Below, piece by piece: positions 34,286 through 45,700 of a stretch of 64,000 nucleotides of DNA. The translations under genes and the position numbers were made by a program. The notes beneath the pieces were generated by a model, which worked only from the letters and a program-made list of their open reading frames with translations, searched no databases and was not told the origin of the DNA. Each line of letters begins with the position of its first letter. Within the stretch, counting starts at the first letter, position 1. Source of the stretch: Girardinichthys multiradiatus. Taxonomy: Eukaryota; Chordata; Actinopteri; Cyprinodontiformes; Goodeidae. The stretch is taken from assembly GCF_021462225.1 (NCBI RefSeq), contig NC_061816.1, positions 25,777,049 to 25,841,048 on the forward strand. The letters run 5' to 3'.

Positions 34286-36247
34286 GTGCTTATACGTGAC
34301 AGAAAGAACAATGCCAAAAGGATAAGAGACAGTAATAAACAATCAACAAAAGCCATAAACTGTCAGGTACAACCAGACACAGAGTTAATATCAGCAACTA
34401 AGTCATATAAACTGACTTTATTGAACATTAGATCTCTGTCAGGAAAATCATTTTTAATCAATGACTTCATTACTGACCATGATCTTGGTGTTCTGTTTTT
34501 AACAGAAACATGGTTACATGAATTTAATGAAGCTCCCATTCTGATAGAGGTGACGCCTCCAAACTACAATTTTCTTTGTGAGAGCAGACAGCAAAGAAAA
34601 GGTGGAGGGGCCACTTTGTTGAAAGATTTATTAGAGTGTAAAAAAGTATTTCTGGGCAAATTTGACTCTCCAGGTAAAGAACCCGGTCCGAACCATGTTC
34701 TTGAATATTTACAGGCCTCCTAAGTCCATTTCTAAGCCTCTTAGAAATGTTGGTTTGACTCAACATGTTAAACAGCAAACGCACAAACAGGGACATATTT
34801 TGGACTTGATCATCACTAAGGGTCTAAACATTTCCAAGGTGTCTGTAACTGATGTTGCTCTATCTGACCACTTTTCTGTTATTTTTGAAAGCATCATCTG
34901 CAATGACTCAGTTTACCAAAGAGACATGATAAGAAAACGCATTTTTAAGGACGGTGCTGCTGAAACCTTTAACCAGATTTACTCTTCTACCTCCACTTTG
35001 CCCTGTAACACTGTAGATGAGCTGGTAGATAACTTTCATTCTAAAATCTCGAACATAACCTACAACTGAAAAATGCAAGGGAACCTTTATTTTCTGAGAT
35101 CATCAGCAAAAACATTAACAATGCTTGTGCATTATTTGACACGGTCGACAGGTTAACAAACCCTCCTGTAACTGTAGCATCTGAACTCCACTCTACCAGG
35201 GCCTGCAATGAATTTGCTAAATTCTTAACCCAAAAGATCAGACGAGCAGTCAGCACATCCACATCAACTCCAGCACCAATGTTGTCTCCAACTGGAACCG
35301 ATTTTGACAAAATTTCCCAATTTCACCAAATAAACTGCAAAAACTTAGAAGAAATCGTACAGCAACTAAGCTCTTCTTCCTGCTGTCTCGATCTTTTACC
35401 CACAGCTTTCCTTAAGAAAGCTTTGCCTGTAATAACATCTGATTTAACTAAAATAATAAACACGTCCCTTTTGTCAGCTGTTTTAGAAGAAATCAATGCA
35501 TGGATGGGCCTAAATTTTCTTCAGATGAATCAAAACAAAACTGAAGTAATAATCTTTGGACCAAAGGAAGAGCGTTTAAAAGTTAGCACACAGCTTCAGT
35601 TAATACAGCTAGAAACCACCAGTCAGGCTCGAAACCTCGGTGTAGTGATGGACTCAGACCTGAACCTTCAGAGGCACATAAAGACAGTAACAAGGTCGGC
35701 CTTCTATCACCTAAAGAACATCTCCAGGATTAAAGGACTAATGTCTCAGCAGGACCTTGAAAAACTAATTCATGCGTTCATCTTTAGTAGAATAGATTAC
35801 TGCAACGGTGTCTTCACAGGTCTGCCTAAAAAGTCGCTCAGACAACTGCAGTTGATCCAGAACGCTGTTGCCCGCGTCCTCACTAGAACTAAGAAAGTGG
35901 AGCACATCACCCTTTTTCTAAAGTCCTTATACTGGCTCCCTGTAGCTCAGAGAATAGAGTTTAAAATACTTCTGTTAGTCTATAAATCACTGAAAGGCTT
36001 AGCACCAAAATACATTACAGACTTGTTGTCAGTGTATCAACCACCCAGACCTCTCGGGTCATCTGGCTCAAATCTACTCTGCAGAACCAGAACCAGAACC
36101 AAACATGGAGAAGCAGCTTTTAGTTCTTATGCTCCACTAATTTGGAATAAACTGCCAGAAAACTGTAAAAGCGCCGAAACCCTAAGTTGCTTTAAATCAA
36201 GATTAAGAACTTATTTGTTTAGAGTGGCCTTTGACTGTGCCATTTAG
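34286..36247 (+). pseudogene. L2 LINE ORF2 with endonuclease and RT cores deleted
   Basis: 34286-34660 has the endonuclease start (LTLLNIRSLSGKSFLINDFI, then FLTETWLHEF with the catalytic Glu, then RQQRKGGGATLLK). A deletion removes the GDFN box. The frame resumes with FLNIYRPPK, RNVGLTQHVKQQTHKQGHIL and VSVTDVALSDHFSVIFE (the SDH box). From 35279 a 322-codon frame runs HQINCKNLEEIVQQLSSS, TSLLSAV, then jumps straight to LEEINAWMGLNFLQMNQNKT. The whole palm, including the FADD box, was lost in frame. The C-terminal part is intact (RNLGVVMDSDLNLQRHIKTV, YKSLKGLAPKYITDLLSVY, LPENCKSAETLSCFKSRLRT). Confidence 0.93.
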
Positions 36248-36699
36248 GCATGATTAGTTGCGTTTTCAGTCCAATTTTCTTTCATTTTCTTGTCCATCAT
36301 TCTATTCTCTTCATTTTAATTTTACGTTTTTAAATTACCTCTGTTGTTTGATTTTATCATTTGATTTGTTTTTCTGTGTCTGTATCTGTGTTTATTTGCT
36401 TTGTGATTGTATTGTGATTGTATGTACAGCGCTTTGAGTGTCTTGTTGCTGAAAAGCGCTATATAAATAAACTTACATTACCTTAACTTACCTTATCCAA
36501 ATACAGGAGAAAATTTTAAGATTTGTTTAGGATGTGTATTTTTAACTGTTCTCTGGATTTGTTTCAAGTCAGTATACCATGACAACAACTTTCAGTGATT
36601 CTGTTTGTTGTATGAACAGCACTAACTTAAAAATAGGCTCAAGGTGATGTCAACATAAGTTTCCAAAACCCAAAAATTTCAAACAAGTAAAATCTTCAA

Positions 36700-36865
36700 A
36701 CGAAACATGTCAGACACACACACACGTGTTCAGCTCTGTACAAATGTTTTCTGGAACTGACTTCAGGGCATTGTGATGGACACTCCAAAACATGTCACTT
36801 TGTAACTAGTTTGATGGTATGCTGAGGGACATTGTCCATTTGCCTTTAACGTTTTACTTTTCTTT
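36700..36865. mobile_element. Possible Tc1 fossil fragment
   Basis: Contains TTGTGATGGACACTCCAAAA and GATGGTATGCTGAGGGACAT with TTGTCCATTTGCC, wording seen in reversed Tc1 transposase genes of fish. It is too short and decayed for a frame. The flanking DNA at 36486-36700 is otherwise unassigned, apart from a short (CA)n at 36714-36725. Confidence 0.5.
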
Positions 36866-36894
36866 CACACTCCTGGAAAGTGTGAAAGTACTCC

Positions 36895-37216
36895 TGGATC
36901 AGTGTTTCTGTGTCCTTTTCTGTCTCTACTCTGTTCTCTCAAAACCCCAGTTGGTCGTGGCAGGTGACCGCTCACACTGAGCCTGGTTCTGCTGGAGGTT
37001 TTTTCCTTTTAAAGGGGAATTGTCCTTTCCAATGCCGCTACATGCATGCTCAGTATGAGGGATTGCTACGAAATCAACGACAAAATGCAAGCGACTGCCT
37101 GCTGTCGCTGCATGCTCATCCAGGTGGAGTGAATTCTGCAAGTCAATGACTCGATGCAATCAGCTGAAATCTTGGTGAAAAACTTTTCCCCAAGTATGAA
37201 TAATAATAAACTGAAT
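36895..37216 (+). repeat. Dispersed repeat, upstream part of the 21993 tail family
   Basis: GTGGCAGGTGACCGCTCACA, CTGAGCCTGGTTCTGCTGGA, CTCAGTATGAGGGATTGCTA, then AAGTCAATGACTCGATGCAA. The last part overlaps the start of the 21993-22195 tail, so the two are pieces of one repeat. Frames here are not genes. Confidence 0.75.
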
Positions 37217-39402
37217 TAGAAAATTTCGGAAGAAATTTAGACGGGGCCTGCCTCTTGGTGCGTGCTTCTCGGACCAGAGCTTGCAATTTAAAAATCATTG
37301 TCTATGCTATTATCAGCTTAAAAAAGTACTAGTAACTCTGGAAGCCTGAGGTTTTTATTTTGAAAGTTTCAGTGAGCCTTATTTAAAAAGGCCCAGCATA
37401 GTTCCATTTCCAACACTGGGTGAGCTCCAACATTAATGTAATGCCCAGGCCTGCAATTATTTATAATTTAAAATGTAAAGACTTTTATTTTGTAGAGCCT
37501 TTTTTGTCTTATTTTGAAAGTCCAGCATGGCTGTCCCTTCAGGTCTGGGTTAGTTCCATTAGTTATATACAATCTGCTTGATATTCTAAAATCATTATGT
37601 ATGCCGTAATCAGCAGAAAAAAATCACTAATAATTATTAAAGATTGAGGCTTTTATTTTGAATGTTTCAGTAAGTTGTATTTTAAAAGGCCAACATGGTC
37701 CTATTTCCAACACTGGGTGAGCTCCAACATTAGTGTGAAGCCCAGTCCTGCAATGATCTATTGTTTAAAGTGTAAAGGCTTTTATTTTGTAGAGCATGTT
37801 TTGTCTTATTTTGAAAAGCCAGCATGGTTGTCCTTTCAGCTCTGGGTTACTTCCATTAATTATAAAGAACCTGCTTGCTCTTCTGAAACCATTGTGTATG
37901 CTATTATCAGGTTTCAAAAATCATTAGTAACAATGGAGGGTTGATGAAAGAAATTGACCTTTAGGGTTAATCACTGTTGTCTGGGTGTTGGAACAGCAGT
38001 ACATGCTGTTTAAGTACCCCACACAAAATGGCCGCCATATAGTTGCCTCCTATGAAGATGGTCAAAGGGTTAGGGGTCAGGTCAGGTTTAAGCCGTAGAA
38101 ATGAATGAAAATCAATGGAAGTCAATGCAAAGTCGTCAAAAAGGTAGTAATCCATGGATGTGTGCGTGTGTGTGTGTGTCTCTGTGTGTGTGTGTGGGTG
38201 TGTGTCCCAGTGTGAGACACAGAGAGGCAGAAAGAAAGACAGAATCATATACAGACATATACAGTAGGAGATACACAGAGCTATAAATAGAACAGTGAGG
38301 AATGAATCAGCCAATCAGCAAAGAGCGTCAGTGTAACTTGACACCTGCTGTTTCTCACTCACGCAGCACCTCACTCTGTGTCTCGCCTGGTCTAGGCATT
38401 ATAACATGGAGGCGCATGCTCCCGAACTACTGGCCATAAGTCGGAAACCATAGGGGCTATCGACGTCATTCTTGGACCGTTTTTATCAGAACTGACAGGG
38501 GAACGATAATATCAATCCTTTATTTGTGAAAATATAATAATAAAGACACAACACTAGGTGAAAATAGAGGGAAAATGGAGAAAAAGACAAAAATGCCTGA
38601 ACATGCTCCCGAACAAAGTCTAATATCTTGGAAACCGTACATGGTATTTGAAAACATTTTGAACTGTTGGTGAAAGCCATCCCTCGTCCCCGATCATGGA
38701 GATCTTCATAGCTCTATGTCATTCATAGTATAAAATAAGATGATGGAAAGAAATGGTTTCACTCATGGACTACTGGTCAAACTCATTGAAAATACACGGG
38801 AGAAGGCCTACAGACTTATGACTCTTGGCGATCGAGGGGGGTTTGACAGAAAACCCTGAGAGCTAGAACAATTTTAAAGATATTGTGTGAAAGCAGAGGC
38901 CCGGCCCTACAAACTGACCGAAAATGGTGAATTTAGAGCGGAATTTGTGGCCGTGGCGGTGAGTTAAAAATACTTTTTCCTTAAAAAAACCCTGCTTTCT
39001 ACACTCTAGTAACTGCCATCTCCACTGTAGGAGTGGGATTTTCTCGCAAACTTTGTGTCGCTTGGAGTCTAATTTTAGAAACACTGTAGCAGTTATCAAC
39101 AAACCGTTTTTGCTTCTGAAAAGTCGGCGGATTTCTCTACAAACTGAAAGTCAAACTGTGTTTCTAGGTGAAAGTATGGTGATACAGTAGAGCCTCAAAA
39201 AACAGAGTTAATTTTGAGGATTCCTTCCGCCCCTGACTCCATTCATTCCTATGGGATTTTGGGGGCGTGGGTTTTCGTTAATTACGTCGCCATGGTAACT
39301 TGAAACGCAAATAAAAGTAATAGCACATATCCCGGGACCGAGCCGGACATTTTGATATATATATTGTGGGGGTGCGCGCTACAGTTGGGTCCGCATTAAT
39401 CT
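37217..39402. repeat. 2.2-kb tandem duplication, unit 1
   Basis: Starts TAGAAAATTTCGGAAGAAAT and ends near TTGTGGGGGTGCGCGCT then CCGCATTAA. The same sequence restarts at 39446, an offset of 2229 bp. Inside are two subrepeats of about 300 bp (about 37320-37615 and 37616-37920; landmarks CCAACACTGGGTGAGCTCCA and TCTTATTTTGAAA), each built of two half-units of about 150 bp, and a GT-rich microsatellite at 38158-38207. No open reading frame looks real. Confidence 0.92.
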
Positions 39403-39445
39403 GGACGGAAGAAAAATAAATAAAGAGTCCAGTTTAGAGGTGAAC
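39403..39445. other. Spacer between tandem units
   Basis: 43 bp not repeated after unit 2. With its left edge it forms a small stem (CTGGAC ... GTCCAG). Confidence 0.6.
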
Positions 39446-41578
39446 TAGAAAATTTTGGAAGAAATTTAGACGGGGCCTGCCTCTTGGTGCGTGCTTCTCG
39501 GACCGGAGCTTGCTATTTTTTATTTTATTTCATTGTCTATGCTATTTTCTATGTTATTATCAGCTTAAAATATTACTACTAACTCTGGAGGACTCAGGCT
39601 TTTATTTTGAAATTTTCAGTAAGCCTTATTTTAAATGGGCAACACTGGATGAGCTCCAACATTAGTGTGAAGCCCAGTCCTGAAATGATCTACTGTTTAA
39701 AATGTAAAGGCTTTTATTTTGTAGAGCATGTTTTGTCTTATTTTGAAAGTCCAGCATGGTTGTCCCTTTAGGTCTGGGTTAGTTCCATTAGTTAAATAGA
39801 ACCCGCTTGCTATTTAAAAATCATTTTCTATGCACTTGTCAGCTCACAAAATCCATAGTAACTATGGAAGGTGTGGGCTTTTATTTTGGATGTTTCAGTA
39901 AGCCTGTTTCAAAGGACCAGCATAGTCCTATTCCCATCACTGGGGGAGCTCCAACAGTAGTGTGAAGCCCTCTCCTGCAATCATCTATTGTTTAAAGGCT
40001 TTTATTTTGTAGAGCATGTTTTGTCTTATTTTGAAAATCAAGCATGGTCGTACTTTCAGGTCTGGGTTATTTCTATTAGTTATATAAAACAAGCTTGCTA
40101 TTCTAAAACCATTGTGTATGTTATTATAAGCTTTAAATAATCATTAGTAAGCATGGAGGGTTGATGAAAGAAATTGCCCTTTAGGGTTAATCACTGTTGT
40201 CTGGGTGTTGAAACAGCAAAACATGCACAAAATGGCCGCCATGTAGTTGCCTCCTATGAAGATGGTCAAAGGGTTAGGGGTCGGGTCATGTTTAAGCCAT
40301 AGAAATGAATGAAAATCAATGAAAGTCAATGCAAAGTCCTCAGAAAGATAGTAATCCATGTATGTGTATGTGTCTGTGTGTGTGTGTGTGGGTGTGTGTG
40401 TCTGTGTGTGAGACACAGAGAGGCAGAAAGAAAGACAGAATCACATCCAGACATATACAGTAGGAGATACACAGAGCTATAAATAGAACAGTGAGGAATG
40501 AATCAGCCAATCAGCAAAGAGCGTCAGTGTAACTTGACACCTGCTGTTTCTCACTCAGGCAGCACCTCACTCTGTGTCTCCCCTGGTCTAGGCATTATAA
40601 CATGAAGGCGCATGCTCCCGAACGACTGGCCATAACTCGAAAACCATAGGGGCGATCGATGTCATTCTTGGACCGTTTTTATCAGAACGGACAGGGGATC
40701 GAGAATATTAACACATTGTTTTTGAAAATATAATAATAAAGGCACAACACAAGGTGAAAAGAGTAGGAAAATGGAGAAAAGGACAAAAATGCCTGAACAT
40801 GCTCCCGAACAAAGTCTAATATCTCAGAAACCGTACATGGTATTTGAATTTTTTTGTGGTCGACAGCCATCCCTCGTCCCCAATCATGGAGATTTTCATA
40901 GCTCTATGTCATTCATAGTATAAAATAGGATTATGGAAATAAATGGTGTCACTCATGGATTACTGGTCAAGCTCTCATTGAAAATAGATGGGAGAAGGCC
41001 TACAGAAATCTACTGACTCTTGGCGATCGAGGGTGTTTTGACAGAAAACTATGAGACTTGGAACAATTTTGAAGTTACTGTGTGAAAGCAGAGGCCCGGC
41101 CCTACAAACTGACGGAAAATTGTGACTTTAGAGCGAAATCTGTGGCCGTGAGTGCCAGTTAAAAATAATTTTTCCTTAAAAAATCCCCTCTTTCTACGCT
41201 GTAGTAACTGCCATCTCCACTGTTAGTGTGATTTTCTAGCAAACTTTGTGTCGCTTGGAGTCTAATTTTAGAGAAACCGTAGGAGTTATCAACAAACCGT
41301 TTTCACGTCTGATGAGCCGGTGGATTTTTCTACAAACTGAAAGTCAAACTGTGTTTCTAGGTGAAAGTATGGCGATACAGCAGAGCTGAATTTTGAGGAT
41401 TCCTCCGCCCCTGACTCCATTCATTCCTATGGGGGATTTTGGGGGGTGGTTTTTCGTAAATTACGTCGCCATGGTAAGTCGAAACGCCAATAAAAGTAAT
41501 AGCACACCTCCCGGGACCGAGCCGGACATTTTGATGTATATATTGTGGGGGTGCACGCTGCGGTTCGGGCCGCATTAA
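39446..41578. repeat. 2.2-kb tandem duplication, unit 2
   Basis: Parallels unit 1 throughout: TAGAAAATTTTGGAAGAAAT, two 300-bp subrepeats (about 39545-39845 and 39846-40145), the GT-rich tract at 40361-40402, CATGCTCCCGAACGACTGGC, and the end CGCATTAA at about 41577. It differs from unit 1 by many substitutions and small indels, so the duplication is not recent. DNA at 41579-41640 is unassigned. Confidence 0.92.
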
Positions 41579-41639
41579 AGTGCTTAGCAATGCAATGCAC
41601 TGCTCTCCTATGCATTGCTATGGCAGGCCCCAATTAGAC

Positions 41640-41765
41640 TCGATTGTTTAATAACTAGGAATGTATATACATGACTCGGAATCTGTATGACTCTATTGAA
41701 TTGACTTAAAGTGCCTTGAGACGACGTGTTGTGAAACGGTGTTACATAAATAAACTGAATTGAAA
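41640..41765 (+). repeat. LINE-type 3' tail repeat
   Basis: AAAGTGCCTTGAGACGACGT and GTGTTACATAAATAAACTGA with a TTGAA end. It is a diverged copy of the 21993-22195 tail. Confidence 0.65.
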
Positions 41766-42523
41766 CAGAATATTTGCTTTAACTTCCTGGTGATGTCTTG
41801 GGATGTTCCTTAACATTAAACACATAATGTTTTTCCCTCAAGATGCCATCTATTTTGTGAAGGGCACCAGTCCCTCTTATAGCAAAACACCCCCACAATA
41901 TGATGGTGTACACTGCTGTACTTCACAACTGAGATGGTGTTCTGAGGCTTGCAAGCTTCCCCCTTCCTCCTCCAAATGTAAAGATACTCATTATGTTTAA
42001 ACACTTTCATTATACTTTGATCAAACCATGTCTCGAAACATTTAAGCTCTTTGTCACTTAGTGCATTCAGAAACTGTAATTTGGCTTTTCATGTTGCTTT
42101 TCAAGTAATGGCTGTGGATAATGAGCTTTTGTTCTGGGGCTGACTAAAACATTTCAGACCAGAACCCATTTATCCTGGGACACAGAGTCGCATTCCTGAA
42201 CAGTATGTTGCCTGACGAATCACTTGCTGTTTACAACTGAATATAAAGGTGGAAACTTAAGCTATGCAGTGATTTAATACTGGATTCAAGAGCTCCTCCT
42301 GCTATTTGGGGGGATTTTGTTTTGCCCATGAAAACAGAGGAAGCAGAGTGTTTGAGGTGTTGCCTTAAAATATATATCCAGAGGTGAACCTCCATGTAAC
42401 TTAGATATACTGAATTAACCTATCAGAAGCTTACAAAGCCATAACATCATTACCTGGTCTTTCAATTTTCAATGCATGAAAAGAAAGTCTGACACAGATT
42501 TATCTGCAGTCTGTAGTTCTTAC
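41766..42523. other. Intron 3 of the PUDP-like gene, nothing recognised
   Basis: On the minus strand this follows the exon 3 donor. I searched it for the expected last exon (a CLVFEDAPNG-type start) and found none. Confidence 0.5.
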
Positions 42524-42753
42524 CCTCTCTGGGGAGGCTGGGGGGTTGAATCTGCTGGCACACACTAGAAAGGAGTCAGGTTGAGGTTTGCCATTCTTTA
42601 CATCAGGATCGTCGCCAAGAACAATGTGCTCAAACAGTGCAAAAAAGTCTTTGTGTGCACTGGTTTTTAGTTTGAATGTCACCCCAGCTGAGCTGGTTGC
42701 CACGGCTATCGGGATATTGTGCTTCTTCAGATGTTTCACAAGTTTCTCCACAC
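42524..42753 (-). other. pudp: PUDP exon 3
   Basis: The acceptor is GCACCAG before 42753. Two bases complete the Gly codon, then [20 protein letters not shown] through NPPASPER. The donor is GAGAGG|GTAAGA (GT at 42523-42522). 230 bp, ending on a codon boundary. Confidence 0.9.
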
Positions 42754-45700
42754 CTGGTGCATAGATAGCAAAATGACAGATCACGTCAGACTTATATGAG
42801 ACAAAACAGGAAATCATCCACATCAATGACAGTCTTAATGTCAATTTACAGTTCTGGTCAGATTATTTTGTCCACTCATCAGGAGCCAGAGAGGCATATT
42901 AATTTGGGGCCTTTATTGATTTACAGTGCCTTGTGAAAGTACTCGGCCCCCTTGAACTTTTCAACCTCTTTCCACATTTCAGGCTTCAAACATAAAGATA
43001 TAAAATTCTAATTTTTTGTGAAGAATCAACAAGTGGGACACAATCGTGAAGTGGAATGAAATTTATTGGATGTGTCAAACCTTTTTAACAAATAAAAAAC
43101 TGAAAAGTGGGGCGTGCAATATTATTCGGCAACCTTTGCTTTCAGTGCAGCAAACTCACTCCAGAAGTTCAGTGAAGATCTCTGAATGATCCAATGTTGT
43201 CCCAAATGACTGATGATGATAAATAGAATCCACCTGTGTGTAATCAAGTCTCCATATAAATGCACCTGCTCTGTGATAGTCTCAGGGTTCTGTTCAAAGC
43301 GCAGAGAGCATCATGAAGACCAAGGAACACACCAGGCAGGTCCGAGGTACTGTTGTGGAGACGTTTAAAGTCGGATTTGGATTAGAGGCTGACATTTTTT
43401 TGGGAGTCCCACGGGAATCCCGCGGGACGGGAGACAGCATCAGTAAAGATCACGTGATTGGGACGGTACAGGACAAAAAATGAACGGGAGCAGACGGGAG
43501 CGGGAGCTAACCAATAGGAGGAAAAGAAACTAGGATCAATTGTCTTTGGAAATGTAAAACTGAGACTTTGTTATAAACTTTAAGAAAAAAAAACTTGGAT
43601 CGACGCCGCCATTGTGTAGTTTTTTCCAAGAAGCCTATACTATAATGCGAGTCAAACGAACTACACGACCCACAAGCCAACAGTGCTTCTGAGTGATGTT
43701 TTCCACCTGCGTTCAGGATGGAGGGAGCAAACGCAGGTGGAGAACTGGACCTGGTAAAATTGGATTTGCAACGTAAAGTCAGAAATAAGGACTTATTTAT
43801 TAAACTCATAGAGCTGACAGGAAAGTCACAAATATTACCGAACTTCAGGAGAGTTGAATGTAGCGGTGTTAACACGCAGTCTGCTGCTTGTAAAACGTGT
43901 TTAGTCGTAATCAAGGACACCAGTGATTAAGGGACACTTGTAAGACAGATTCTGGATTGAATCAGCCCAGCATCTCTTCATTCATCAAACCAAAAGTACC
44001 ATCACGTGTCAAGTCTCATCTGACCAACAAAACTCCTGCATGGGCACTAAAGATTTAAGAGGTAAGGTACGGAAGCCCGTGAGGGGACATGGGGAAATTT
44101 ATTTACTTTGCATCTCCACGCAATACTTTTGCGTTCGGCATTTTGGAGCAACAGCACAGATGACAAACTGCTCATAAAACAAACAGCACTGATATGTGAT
44201 TGATATGGTTTATTTGTCATATGCAGGTTAACACGCAGTCAACAATGCGATAAAATGCTTAGGATAAGAAGAACCGTTCAAATCACAATAAAAACAAAAA
44301 CACTAATGGCGTACAAAAAAAAGTACACATCCTGCAGCAGTAATAAGCAAACAAAGTGTCACAGATGTGGTTTTGTGCAGTATTATTGTTCAGAGTTCAG
44401 TAGTTTGTTTGACAGCTTGTGGATAAAAACTGTCTTTTAGTCTGATTTGAAGATAATTTTATTTAAGGCTGATTTCAAAATAAAACTCAATAAATCTCAA
44501 AACGGGTGTAGTGTTTGTTTCATTTTTGCAGTTATCTGGTTTGGAAACTATCCCACAAAGTATTGCGAAATAACGCAAAGACTATTGCGTGGGGACACAA
44601 AAGAGAAAACAAATCCCCCATGTCCCCTCGCGGACTCCGTAGAAATTCTTCATCAAGGGAAGATATTAAATAAATATGTTGTGAAATAGAAAAAAATTGA
44701 ATGTACCATTAAATGTACAATTTATTTAATACATCATTAAATATTAAGTGTACCACTAATTACGTCATGTCGTCTTTAAAATTATACTTAATTATTCAGT
44801 GGCACATTTAATTGCATAATAGTCCATTTCATGATATAATAGTACATTTATTGTTTCTAATGATGTATTAAATAAATAAATGGTACCTTTAATTTAATGG
44901 CACATTTAATGTTACATTTCTTTCATGTTACATTTACTTCACTTATGGGACATTCACAACATTTATTTATTTAATGATGATTTTATTGTATTAATTTTGT
45001 CCAGTTTGACCCTCCATTCTTGATGCCTGTATAGGAGGTCATGTCAGAATTTGAATCAGGTGTTCTGGATCAGACACACATCTAAAACCTGCAGGGAAGA
45101 GGTCCCTGAGGACCAGGGCTGTGAACCATTGAGGTACAGTTTCTAAATTATGAAGGTTTTGCCTTTTTGCCCTTTTGTTCACCAAGTACAGTTCTCTTAC
45201 TAGGTGCATTTTTCTTTCGTTTCAGCAACTTGAAACATAAAAGTGATGTAATTGTTCAAAGGAAACGATCACTTAATAAATAAGTAAAATACAACTAGGT
45301 ACATTTTGTTTATTCAACTAAGATAGGCATGGTCAACACCTTGTTTGATATTTTATTATTTCTTCATTATTATTATTATTCTTACTTTAACTGGCCTTTA
45401 CTACAACTAAAAACAGGGACCTAACTGGTCCTTCAAAGAAAGAAATTGCCAAAAGACTAAATGAAGAAAACAAAAATGGGAGTGGCACAGGAGTGGGAGT
45501 TGTTCTGAATGGGAGTGGGATGGGAGTGGGAGTCAATTTACCAGGAGTGGGACGGGACAGGATTTTTTTCGTTATGCTGGCCTGGGATTGAGATGGGACA
45601 AGACATTTTTCTGTGGGAGCGGGATGGGACAGGAGAGAAAATCCACTCCTGTGTCACCCTCTAATTTGGATACAAAAAGATTTCCCAAGCTTTAAACATC

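Larger units (their letters stand above)
32399..36485 (+). mobile_element. Nearly full-span L2-like LINE with internal deletions
   Basis: The 5' UTR starts about 32400 (CTTCCGCCTCTCTGCCTGTT). ORF1 is at 32618-34171, ORF2 at 34286-36247. The 3' UTR has a GAAAAGCGCTATATAAATAA box and ends in CTTACCTTA-type repeats at about 36485. It keeps both ends but has lost the core of the endonuclease and most of the RT, so it cannot move itself. A second copy of its 5' half is at 52120-53400. Confidence 0.92.
43383..45663 (+). mobile_element. hAT-type element inside the Tc1
   Basis: 2281 bp with 12-bp terminal inverted repeats: TAGAGGCTGACA on the left and the inverse of TAGAGGGTGACA on the right (one mismatch). 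A perfect 8-bp target duplication ATTTGGAT lies at 43375-43382 and 45664-45671. Both marks are diagnostic of the hAT superfamily. The subterminal DNA is rich in GGGAGTGGGATGGGA-like words at both ends. The transposase is absent apart from a small frame at 43718. Confidence 0.94.

Noticed and set aside
36910..37159. Overlapping 79- and 77-codon frames
   Set aside because: They lie on opposite strands of a dispersed repeat.
37967..38314. 115-codon minus frame with His-Thr repeats
   Set aside because: It is a translated GT microsatellite inside the duplicated 2.2-kb unit, and the frame differs in the second unit.
41766..42523. PUDP last exon
   Set aside because: No coding for the expected CLVFEDAPNG-type sequence was found on the minus strand here.
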